IMG/VR virus record: IMGVR_UViG_3300047476_001386
Coordinates: 1 to 64,000 of that record
Source: a virus
Direction: 5' to 3' (one strand)
DNA length: 64,000 nucleotides
Shown here: one piece after another, positions 27,739-33,187 of the stretch
Position numbering within the stretch: position 1 is the stretch's first letter
Layout of the letters: the number at the start of each line of letters is the position of its first letter
The notes under the pieces: generated by a model
Databases searched by the model: none
What the model saw: only the letters and a program-made list of their open reading frames with translations
What the model was told of the DNA's origin: nothing
Position numbers and translations under genes: made by a program

Positions 27739-27822
27739 GGGGGTGTGGTGTAAAGGTAGCCACGACGGACTTAAAATCCGTTTCCGTATGGAGTGTCGGT
27801 TCGAGTCCGACCACCCCTACCA
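27739..27822 (+). tRNA. tRNA-Leu (UAA)
   Basis: Long variable arm, anticodon loop CTTAAAA, CCA encoded; G1-U72 wobble in the acceptor. Confidence 0.93.
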
Positions 27823-27826
27823 ATTC

Positions 27827-27901
27827 GGGTGATTAGCTCAGAGGTAGAGCAACGGGCCCTTAACCCGTCGGTCCTCGGTTCAATCCCGAGATCACCCTCC
27901 A
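27827..27901 (+). tRNA. tRNA-Lys (CUU), with C33
   Basis: Acceptor GGGTGAT/ATCACCC, anticodon stem ACGGG/CCCGT, loop CCCTTAA. The nearly universal U33 before the anticodon is C. CCA encoded. Confidence 0.85.
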
Positions 27902-27902
27902 T

Positions 27903-27977
27903 GCCCGGTTAGCTCAGTGGTAGAGCGTCTCCTTTACACGGAGAGGGTCGGCGGTTCAAGCCCGTCACCGGGTACCA
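27903..27977 (+). tRNA. tRNA-Val (UAC)
   Basis: Anticodon stem TCTCC/GGAGA with loop TTTACAC; CCA encoded. Confidence 0.95.
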
Positions 27978-27986
27978 AAATTTTTC

Positions 27987-28015
27987 TTGACTTATTGGTC
28001 ATTATACCCTATAAT
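27987..28015 (+). promoter_or_regulatory. rightward promoter TTGACT-N17-TATAAT
   Basis: -35 27987-27992, -10 28010-28015, inside the tRNA array, serving the small gene at 28038 and the following RNAs. Confidence 0.85.
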
Positions 28016-28037
28016 GGTTTTTCAAATGAGGAATGAG

Positions 28038-28184
28038 ATGTATACAAGCTTTGTGAACCGGGGTATTTACGTTTTTACGGCTATTGAAGGTTATCGGAAG
28101 GCTTTTAAGAGGCGCAAGCAACTTCACTGGCTGCCCTCTCCGGCTCGGAAGCCGAAGTTTCCGGTACCTAAGTTCGGTATCTAA
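28038..28184 (+). CDS. small basic protein (48 aa)
   Basis: MYTSFVNRGIYVFTAIEGYR, then a basic tail ending FPVPKFGI. GAGGAATGAG precedes the ATG; an in-frame ATG at 28026 is the alternative start. Confidence 0.55.
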   Translation: MYTSFVNRGIYVFTAIEGYRKAFKRRKQLHWLPSPARKPKFPVPKFGI

Positions 28185-28260
28185 GGGGAATTAGCTCATT
28201 TGGTAGAGCGTCTGCTTTGCACGCAGAAGGCGAGCGGTTCGATCCCGCTATTCTCCACCA
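28185..28260 (+). tRNA. tRNA-Ala (UGC)
   Basis: Anticodon loop TTTGCAC, stem TCTGC/GCAGA, CCA encoded. Confidence 0.95.
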
Positions 28261-29026
28261 ATTATTAGGTAGCTATGGTATCGCGTCCGGCACTCCGGAA
28301 TCGCCATCCCACAGCAATTACCTGCACTAACAAGTCAGGGCTGGCTGGCACGCTGCAACGTGTCGATCCGCGATTGCAGAGCGGGGTAGGTTAGTGAAAA
28401 ATTTTAGGGCCTAAGCTTTTTGCCGAAGGATAACCAAAGGGCCACCGTACGGGACCCCCCTAAATAGGCGGCCCTGAAAAGGTGTCCGTTTCCCGCAAGG
28501 GAGTGACTATCTTGAGGCACCGGGCTTAGCGCGCTTACCTCAAGATATTCTAGGTCTCCATGGCAGCCGCAAGGTCCCCACGGAGTTCCGAAAACAGTGA
28601 TTAGCTCAACGGAAGAGCCTTCGGGTTCTTGGTTCGAATCCAAGATCACTGTCTCCGCAAGTAGTTTACTACTTGCCCACCTTAGGTTCCGGCCTAAGGA
28701 TTAAGCTGACAACGCTGGGCACAGGGTTGTTAGTTTGCCCCCGAAAGAGTTGAGTGTGGCAGCACTTAAACTCCAAGTACCTGCTGCCGTAGGTAGCGAT
28801 GCGGAATCGTTGGGGAAGAATAGTCAAGCAGTTGAAAAGAACTATTCGCCGCCTGAAAAGGTCCACGCGTGATGCGAGATAACCAAGTGTTTACTGCGAC
28901 ATGGAGCTAAGTATCTTACCACTTATGCCTCCATTAGTTTAGGTAAGATGCTGTCTAGCTGCCCGCCGGCTAGAACTAAGTTGTAACATGAGGCCCCTGG
29001 GCTAAGTGTAGGGCGGGCCAGATTAT
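28261..29026 (+). ncRNA. large structured non-coding RNA region (about 770 nt), GOLLD/ROOL-like in setting
   Basis: No credible gene on either strand. It has many stable stems: TCCGG/CCGGA (28286), CACTAAC/GTTAGTG (28325 with 28390) enclosing a domain, TATCTTGAGG/CCTCAAGATA (28508 with 28538), GCAAGTAGT/ACTACTTGC (28657-28676), CCTTAGG/CCTAAGG, GAATAGT/ACTATTC and ATCTTACC/GGTAAGAT. An anticodon-less tRNA-like element is embedded (28595-28651). Size and placement inside a phage tRNA array recall the GOLLD and ROOL giant RNA classes; homology could not be tested. Confidence 0.65.
28595..28651 (+). ncRNA. tRNA-like element lacking an anticodon arm
   Basis: 7-bp acceptor CAGTGAT/ATCACTG, D-arm GCTC-AACGGAA-GAGC and T-arm CTTGG-TTCGAAT-CCAAG are all present, but only nine bases (CTTCGGGTT) replace the anticodon arm. 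No CCA. It lies in the middle of the large RNA region. Confidence 0.7.
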
Positions 29027-29109
29027 GCGAGTATGGCGAAATTGGTAGACGCACCAGATTTAGGTTCTGGCGGGCAACCGTGTGGGTTCGACTCCCTCTA
29101 CTCGCACCA
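29027..29109 (+). tRNA. tRNA-Leu (UAG)
   Basis: Anticodon loop TTTAGGT, long variable arm, CCA encoded. Matches the heavy use of CTA leucine codons in this phage. Confidence 0.95.
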
Positions 29110-29339
29110 AGGTCCCCTTTGGGGATTTAAGTCCTGCTTCTAGGGCAGGCAATAGTTTGTAGTCGTCAGCGTAAAATTGGGAGTAGGGAAAGCAACCTGG
29201 AAAGAGGGACTCATAGTACAATGAGTTGCAGAATCCTAAACACCTCCACGGTTCGAAACGTGATAGAGGAGACGCAATACCTCGGCTACAAATTCTATTT
29301 TTACTTATACAATATTTGTATAGCTACAAATAGAATTAT
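29110..29339 (+). ncRNA. structured non-coding segment between tRNAs (about 230 nt)
   Basis: No gene. TTTGTAG pairs with CTACAAA to enclose a domain with hairpins CTCAT/ATGAG and CACG/CGTG; CCTGC/GGCAGG lies before it; AATTCTATTT/AAATAGAATT closes a final hairpin. Candidate structured RNA or tRNA spacer. Confidence 0.5.
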
Positions 29340-29414
29340 TGGTTAGTAGCTCAATGGTAGAGCTCTCGGCTGTTAACCGAGCGGTTGTAGGTTCGAGTCC
29401 TACCTAGCCAGCCA
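29340..29414 (+). tRNA. tRNA-Asn (GUU)
   Basis: Anticodon loop CTGTTAA, acceptor TGGTTAG/CTAGCCA, CCA encoded. Confidence 0.95.
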
Positions 29415-29421
29415 ATAATAT

Positions 29422-29496
29422 GTCGGTGAGGGAAACTGGTAATCCGCGGGTCTCCAAAACCTTGAGAAGTAGGTTCGATTCCTACCGCCTTCGCCA
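29422..29496 (+). tRNA. tRNA-Trp (CCA)
   Basis: Anticodon loop CTCCAAA and good T-arm, but the acceptor stem GTCGGTG/CGCCTTC has mismatches at pairs 2 and 3. CCA encoded. Possibly weakened or edited. Confidence 0.8.
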
Positions 29497-29500
29497 TTAT

Positions 29501-29590
29501 GGAAGCGTGGCAGAGTTTGGTTTATTGCATCAGTCTTGAAAACTGACGAAGGTAACACTTCCGTGGGTTCGAATCCTACCGCTTCCGCCA
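29501..29590 (+). tRNA. tRNA-Ser (UGA)
   Basis: Anticodon loop CTTGAAA, long variable arm, CCA encoded. Confidence 0.95.
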
Positions 29591-29610
29591 TTTTTAACTA
29601 GGAAATAGCT

Positions 29611-30195
29611 ATGTCCGCTGTATTTTTAACGTCCGATACGCATTTTGGACACGCTAATATATGTAAGTTTACAAACTATGATGGAACACCTCTAAGACCT
29701 TGGGATGATGTGGCCCAAATGGATGAGGATATGGTAAAGCTATGGAACGATACAGTTCGTCCTAATGATAAAGTTTATCATCTCGGGGACGTAGTAATCA
29801 ATCGTAAGAGCCTAGCCATTCTAGACCGTCTTAATGGAGATAAGGTTCTTATTAAGGGCAATCACGATATTTTTCAACTTTCTGATTATACTAAGTATTT
29901 CAGAGACATTCGTTCTTATCATGTTATGAATGGTTGTATTTTATCACATATTCCTGTCCATAAGGATAGTATTGCACGTTTTGGGGCTAATATCCATGGA
30001 CACCTTCATGGTAACCGAGTTCGCAAAGTACGAGACGTCGATGTAAAAACTGGCGGCTTACTGTATAGTGACCAAATTGACCCGGATTATTTCTGTGTAT
30101 GTGTTGAGCATACTGGATTTAAGCCTATTCTTTTTGAAGATGTACTAACGCTTATTGAAAGCCAAGGTGGCCGGATCGGATTTAGGAATAAGTAA
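29611..30195 (+). CDS. Metallophosphoesterase
   Basis: 194 residues: TSDTHFGHANI (D-x-H), VYHLGDVV (GD), IKGNHDIF (GNHD), LSHIPVH (H), IHGHLHGN (GHxH). The TSDTHFGH...GNHD layout is the small phage phosphoesterase family. Substrate unknown. Confidence 0.9.
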   Translation: MSAVFLTSDTHFGHANICKFTNYDGTPLRPWDDVAQMDEDMVKLWNDTVRPNDKVYHLGDVVINRKSLAILDRLNGDKVLIKGNHDIFQLSDYTKYFRDIRSYHVMNGCILSHIPVHKDSIARFGANIHGHLHGNRVRKVRDVDVKTGGLLYSDQIDPDYFCVCVEHTGFKPILFEDVLTLIESQGGRIGFRNK

Positions 30196-30196
30196 T

Positions 30197-30439
30197 ATGC
30201 AGAATAAGATGTACTTTCTATCGAAAGAGTCAACTCCTAGTTGGACTTTTTATGCGGATGATTTGTCTGTCATTCTGAAGCAACTAGAGCCTTGTATTTG
30301 TGAAGATTGCTGGGAATACGAAACGTTATTTGCAGCGCAACCCTATATAGAGCTTGATACTAAGGATAAGATTAACGCGCTTCTTGCTACTTCTTGTGGC
30401 TGCCAATACTACTTTGGAGAAGATTATGCCCAAGCCTAG
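30197..30439 (+). CDS. small protein of unknown function (80 aa)
   Basis: MQNKMYFLSKESTPSWTFYA, with Cys-rich segments (CICEDC, SCGC). AGGA upstream. Overlaps the next gene by 14 bases. Confidence 0.6.
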   Translation: MQNKMYFLSKESTPSWTFYADDLSVILKQLEPCICEDCWEYETLFAAQPYIELDTKDKINALLATSCGCQYYFGEDYAQA

Positions 30440-30569
30440 GAAGAATGAAACTGAGCAGCAATTTATGAAGCGCTGCGTTCCAGCCCTTGTCAAGGAAGGA
30501 AAGGCCCAAGATCAAGCAGTTGCAGTTTGTCTCACTATGTGGTCAAACAAACCCAAAAATAAGTCTTGA
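30426..30569 (+). CDS. small protein with phage C...QAVAVC motif (47 aa)
   Basis: MPKPRKNETEQQFMKRCVPA, then KEGKAQDQAVAVCLTMW. This F-x-x-RC...G...QA.A.C...W motif is found at the ends of several phage structural proteins and as stand-alone peptides. GGAGAAG before the ATG. Confidence 0.65.
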   Translation: MPKPRKNETEQQFMKRCVPALVKEGKAQDQAVAVCLTMWSNKPKNKS

Positions 30570-30594
30570 CTTTGTAGGTTTTATACCCTATAAT
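30566..30594 (+). promoter_or_regulatory. rightward promoter TTGACT-N17-TATAAT
   Basis: -35 30566-30571, -10 30589-30594; 6 bases to the ATG at 30601 (leaderless). Confidence 0.88.
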
Positions 30595-30600
30595 ACATAA

Positions 30601-30804
30601 ATGAATTGCGAAGAACATACAAAACTTCGACTACAATACCTTTACGGGTATACTTGTGAAGTAGTCTCCTTTGACGATGCTTATGCACGGCTAAAGGGGA
30701 CTAATTCTTTTCAGGTATTTAGAAACCATCGAAGACTTAGAAATGATGGTTTTCTAATCAATGGCGTTTATCACCACAAAGGGAGGCAACAATCAGTAGC
30801 GTAA
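30601..30804 (+). CDS. small protein of unknown function (67 aa)
   Basis: MNCEEHTKLRLQYLYGYTCE, basic C-terminus with several His. Predicted leaderless. Confidence 0.6.
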   Translation: MNCEEHTKLRLQYLYGYTCEVVSFDDAYARLKGTNSFQVFRNHRRLRNDGFLINGVYHHKGRQQSVA

Positions 30805-30806
30805 AT

Positions 30807-30998
30807 ATGGTAGCTCTCAACGTTTTTGTGCGTGAAAGGGCCGAACTAGCTAGGCAAATTATCGAACTTGAAAACGTGGAATATGCTAATGCCACGGATA
30901 ATAACCTAGCTGACGATGAACGATGGACTCTTATTGAGGTCCATAAGTATTTTGATACTAGAATTAAGGAAATTCAGGGCCTTTTAGGAGGTGAATAA
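30807..30998 (+). CDS. small helical protein (63 aa)
   Basis: MVALNVFVRERAELARQIIE, acidic helices, ending QGLLGGE. Confidence 0.55.
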   Translation: MVALNVFVRERAELARQIIELENVEYANATDNNLADDERWTLIEVHKYFDTRIKEIQGLLGGE

Positions 30999-31014
30999 TG
31001 GCCCTGAATACTAT

Positions 31015-31088
31015 GCTTCTATAGCTTAATGGCAGAGCAAACGACTGATAATCGTTCGACCCAAGTTCGATTCTTGGTAGAAGCACCA
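31015..31088 (+). tRNA. tRNA-Ile (GAU)
   Basis: Anticodon loop CTGATAA, stem AACGA/TCGTT, CCA encoded. Confidence 0.95.
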
Positions 31089-31091
31089 ATT

Positions 31092-31167
31092 GTGCTGGTG
31101 GGCGGAAAGGCTACGTCTCGGTCTGCAAAACCGAATCATGAGGGTTCGAGTCCCTCCCGGCACTCCA
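31092..31167 (+). tRNA. tRNA-Cys (GCA)
   Basis: Anticodon loop CTGCAAA, stem TCGGT/ACCGA, CCA encoded. Confidence 0.93.
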
Positions 31168-31168
31168 T

Positions 31169-31244
31169 TGGGGGATGGTGCAACTGGTAGCACGCCGGAT
31201 TTTGATTCCGGAGGTTGTGGGTTCGAAACCTACTCCCTCAGCCA
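31169..31244 (+). tRNA. tRNA-Gln (UUG)
   Basis: Anticodon loop TTTTGAT, acceptor TGGGGGA/TCCCTCA, CCA encoded. Confidence 0.93.
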
Positions 31245-31251
31245 ATTTTTT

Positions 31252-31326
31252 GTTAGGGTAGCATAACGGTAGTGCTCTGGTCTCATACGCCAGTCTGTGT
31301 TGGTTCGAGTCCAACCTCTAACACCA
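31252..31326 (+). tRNA. tRNA-Met (CAU), copy 1
   Basis: Anticodon loop CTCATAC. No G-C triplet in the anticodon stem, so not a normal initiator; elongator Met, or Ile if its C34 is modified to lysidine. CCA encoded. Confidence 0.9.
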
Positions 31327-31327
31327 T

Positions 31328-31404
31328 GCACGCATCGTCTAAATGGTTTAGGATTACACTCTTTCAAGGTGTAGGTGCGGGTTCGAGTCCCGTTGCGTGT
31401 TCCA
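31328..31404 (+). tRNA. tRNA-Glu (UUC)
   Basis: Anticodon loop CTTTCAA, stem ACACT/GGTGT, CCA encoded. Confidence 0.93.
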
Positions 31405-31419
31405 TTTTAAGGATAGAAA

Positions 31420-31680
31420 ATGTCTGATGAAGCTACTAGATACGTAATACACGTAGTATATAGAGATTACTCTGAGCAAACCAAGAGATTTACTATGTCG
31501 CCTGAAAAGGCGCATGAACTAGCAGAAAAGGTTTTGATGTCAGATAATGTTAGAGCAATTACTCTTGGTGAAGTTCTACAATATGGACATAAGTCTTTTA
31601 CAGAGGACTTCGACGTTTTATGGCCGTGTAGCTCAGAGGAAGAGCATTCGCCTGTCGAGCGAAAGGTCGGGGTATCGTAA
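31420..31680 (+). CDS. small protein overlapping tRNA-Asp (86 aa)
   Basis: MSDEATRYVIHVVYRDYSEQ, an alpha/beta protein; AAGGA precedes the ATG. The last 19 codons lie inside the tRNA-Asp gene, and the TAA stop is formed by its unusual T-loop. Confidence 0.65.
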   Translation: MSDEATRYVIHVVYRDYSEQTKRFTMSPEKAHELAEKVLMSDNVRAITLGEVLQYGHKSFTEDFDVLWPCSSEEEHSPVERKVGVS

Positions 31681-31696
31681 TCCCTCACGGTCGCCA
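31622..31696 (+). tRNA. tRNA-Asp (GUC), unusual T-arm
   Basis: Acceptor GGCCGTG/CACGGTC and anticodon loop CTGTCGA are normal, CCA encoded, but the T-arm GGGGT-ATCGTAA-TCCCT lacks T54, A58 and the 53-61 G-C pair. Overlaps the 3' end of the gene at 31420. Confidence 0.8.
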
Positions 31697-31703
31697 TTAT
31701 TAA

Positions 31704-31780
31704 CGGGTATTAGCGCAGTCTGGTAGCGCATCTGCTTTGGGAGCAGAGGGTCGTAGGTTCGAATCCTACATACCCGACCA
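31704..31780 (+). tRNA. tRNA-Pro (UGG)
   Basis: Anticodon loop TTTGGGA, stem TCTGC/GCAGA, CCA encoded. Confidence 0.95.
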
Positions 31781-31782
31781 AT

Positions 31783-31836
31783 TTAGGGGGCGTGGGGACG
31801 CTAGTGCACTAACCAAGTTCGACTCTTGGCCCCTAA
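31783..31836 (+). ncRNA. second tRNA-like element without a proper anticodon arm
   Basis: Perfect 7-bp acceptor TTAGGGG/CCCCTAA, D-like stem GCGT-GGGG-ACGC, a 10-base palindrome TAGTGCACTA in place of the anticodon arm, and a normal T-arm CCAAG-TTCGACT-CTTGG. No CCA; only 54 nt. Confidence 0.7.
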
Positions 31837-31928
31837 TTTTATTACGCGAACACACTGATACCTACAGGGAACTTAATCTGCTCGGGTATAGTAGACTGTG
31901 AACTGACAGTGTGTTCACGTAATAAAAT
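31836..31928 (+). ncRNA. 22-bp hairpin following the tRNA-like element
   Basis: Arms 31836-31857 and 31907-31928 pair over 22 positions with a single mismatch, enclosing a 49-base loop. Directly joined to the tRNA-like element; together they look like one processed small RNA. No coding potential. Confidence 0.6.
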
Positions 31929-31929
31929 T

Positions 31930-32005
31930 GTATCTCTGGTGTACGTGGTCGGCACGTGGGACTGAAAATCCTGAGGTTAGGGTTCGATTCCCTGGGGATG
32001 CACCA
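31930..32005 (+). tRNA. tRNA-Phe (GAA)
   Basis: Anticodon loop CTGAAAA, several wobble pairs in acceptor and anticodon stems, CCA encoded. Confidence 0.92.
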
Positions 32006-32007
32006 AC

Positions 32008-32098
32008 GTCCTATAGCTTAATGGTAGAGCGGTGCCCTTATAAGGCATGAGCAGCAGATGGCTGCACGATCTCGGTTCGAGTCCGAGTAGGACAACCA
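32008..32098 (+). tRNA. tRNA with UAU anticodon and a long variable arm
   Basis: 91 nt. Anticodon loop CTTATAA reads AUA (Ile), but the variable region is 22 nt with a 5-bp stem GCAGC/GCTGC, a class II feature of Leu, Ser and Tyr tRNAs. CCA encoded. Amino-acid identity is therefore uncertain. Confidence 0.88.
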
Positions 32099-32103
32099 TT
32101 TCC

Positions 32104-32179
32104 GGGTCTAGGGCCATCTGGGAATGGCAAGTGACTTTTAATCACTTCGTTTTGGGTTCGAATCCCATTAGACCCACCA
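32104..32179 (+). tRNA. tRNA-Lys (UUU)
   Basis: Anticodon loop CTTTTAA, stem AGTGA/TCACT, CCA encoded. Confidence 0.93.
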
Positions 32180-32180
32180 A

Positions 32181-32258
32181 GCTTCGGTAGCTCAACGGAA
32201 CAAGAGCACTACGCTACGGACGTAGGGGTTGAGGGTTCGAATCCTTCTCGAAGCGCCA
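32181..32258 (+). tRNA. tRNA-Arg (ACG)
   Basis: Anticodon loop CTACGGA, stem CTACG/CGTAG, CCA encoded; needs A34-to-inosine editing to read CGU/C/A. Confidence 0.93.
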
Positions 32259-32265
32259 CAATTAC

Positions 32266-32336
32266 GCCTAAGTAGCTTAATGGTAAAGCAGCGCATTGTG
32301 GATGCGCATATAAAAGTTCGATTCTTTTCTTGGGTA
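32266..32336 (+). tRNA. tRNA-His (GUG)
   Basis: Anticodon loop TTGTGGA, stem GCGCA/TGCGC. CCA is not encoded; the next tRNA begins one base later. The base before G1 is C, so G-1 would have to be added. Confidence 0.9.
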
Positions 32337-32337
32337 C

Positions 32338-32423
32338 GGAAGGTGGGCAGGCTGGTAATGCAGCAGATTGCTAATCTGTACAACCTTAGGGTTGAGTGGG
32401 TTCGATTCCCACACCTTCCGCCA
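32338..32423 (+). tRNA. tRNA-Ser (GCU)
   Basis: Anticodon loop TTGCTAA, long variable arm, CCA encoded. Confidence 0.93.
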
Positions 32424-32432
32424 AAATTTTTC

Positions 32433-32461
32433 TTGACTTTTTAGTTAAACTGATATATTAT
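32433..32461 (+). promoter_or_regulatory. rightward tRNA promoter TTGACT-N17-TATTAT
   Basis: -35 32433-32438, -10 32456-32461, 12 bases before tRNA-Gly. Confidence 0.8.
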
Positions 32462-32472
32462 ATAAAAATATC

Positions 32473-32547
32473 GCGGACATGGTATAGGGGATGTGCCCAA
32501 GCCTTCCAAGCTTGAGAGGACCGGTTCGATGCCGGCTGTCCGCTCCA
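32473..32547 (+). tRNA. tRNA-Gly (UCC)
   Basis: Anticodon loop CTTCCAA, stem CAAGC/GCTTG, CCA encoded. Confidence 0.93.
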
Positions 32548-32553
32548 ATTTAC

Positions 32554-32646
32554 GGGTGTGTTGCAGATATGGTGTGTTCTGCTTGGGACTGTAAATCCCA
32601 TCCCACTGGGTAAACAATCTAGGTTCGACTCCTAGCACACCCACCA
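32554..32646 (+). tRNA. tRNA-Tyr (GUA)
   Basis: Anticodon loop CTGTAAA, long variable arm, CCA encoded. Confidence 0.94.
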
Positions 32647-32651
32647 TATTT

Positions 32652-32727
32652 GCGCTGATAGCTCAATGGTTAGAGCCGACCGCTCATAACGGTCTGGTTG
32701 TGGGTTCGAGTCCCTCTCGGCGCACCA
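32652..32727 (+). tRNA. tRNA-Met (CAU), copy 2
   Basis: Anticodon loop CTCATAA, stem GACCG/CGGTC, CCA encoded. No initiator features; elongator Met or an Ile2 type. Confidence 0.9.
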
Positions 32728-32728
32728 T

Positions 32729-32803
32729 GCTCCCTTAGCTCAATGGAGAGAGCAGCAGGTTTCTACCCTGTAGATGAGGGTTCGATTCCTTCAGGGAGTG
32801 CCA
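32729..32803 (+). tRNA. tRNA-Arg (UCU)
   Basis: Anticodon loop TTTCTAC, stem GCAGG/CCTGT, CCA encoded. Last of 26 tRNAs. Confidence 0.93.
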
Positions 32804-32846
32804 ATTTAATACCGGAAGTGTGTTACTTCCGAAGTTTGGAGATACA

Positions 32847-33143
32847 ATGGCTAATAGTGAGCACACTACAAGGCAATTTGATTTTAGTTCAGGACAAACA
32901 GTAGCAATTGGAGCCACAAGCGCCCGCTCTACCGTTATTCCTTTTGAAGAAGTTTTAGTTACAGCTAGTATTGCTTGCTATATTTCAGTGGGCGGTTCTA
33001 CAGTAACTGCAGCAAACAATGGTAACTCAATGGCACTCGCTGCCAATGAAAAGATTTTTCTACGGATTCCTATGAACTCCTATATTGCGGTTCTTCAAGC
33101 TTCCGCAGCTGGAACTCTAAGGATTCTTCCGGTACAGCTATAA
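32847..33143 (+). CDS. putative virion-associated beta-sandwich protein (98 aa)
   Basis: MANSEHTTRQFDFSSGQTVA; a Ser/Thr/Ala-rich all-beta pattern ending TLRILPVQL, like small decoration or fibre-head proteins. TTGGAG precedes the ATG; a longer open frame starts at 32820. It is odd to find it beside the tRNAs. Confidence 0.6.
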   Translation: MANSEHTTRQFDFSSGQTVAIGATSARSTVIPFEEVLVTASIACYISVGGSTVTAANNGNSMALAANEKIFLRIPMNSYIAVLQASAAGTLRILPVQL

Positions 33144-33152
33144 AAATATTCC

Positions 33153-33181
33153 TTGACTTTTCTAGGTCAATCGGTTATAAT
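33153..33181 (+). promoter_or_regulatory. promoter of the giant RNA, TTGACT-N17-TATAAT
   Basis: -35 33153-33158, -10 33176-33181; predicted transcript start near 33188 with no gene for 1.25 kb. Confidence 0.88.
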
Positions 33182-33187
33182 ACTTAT

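Noticed and set aside
28404-28649. Leftward frames in the tRNA array (also 29400-29591, 31111-31314 and 32441-32647)
   Set aside because: They read the antisense of tRNA genes and their T-arms (repeated GFEP-like peptides), a known artefact.
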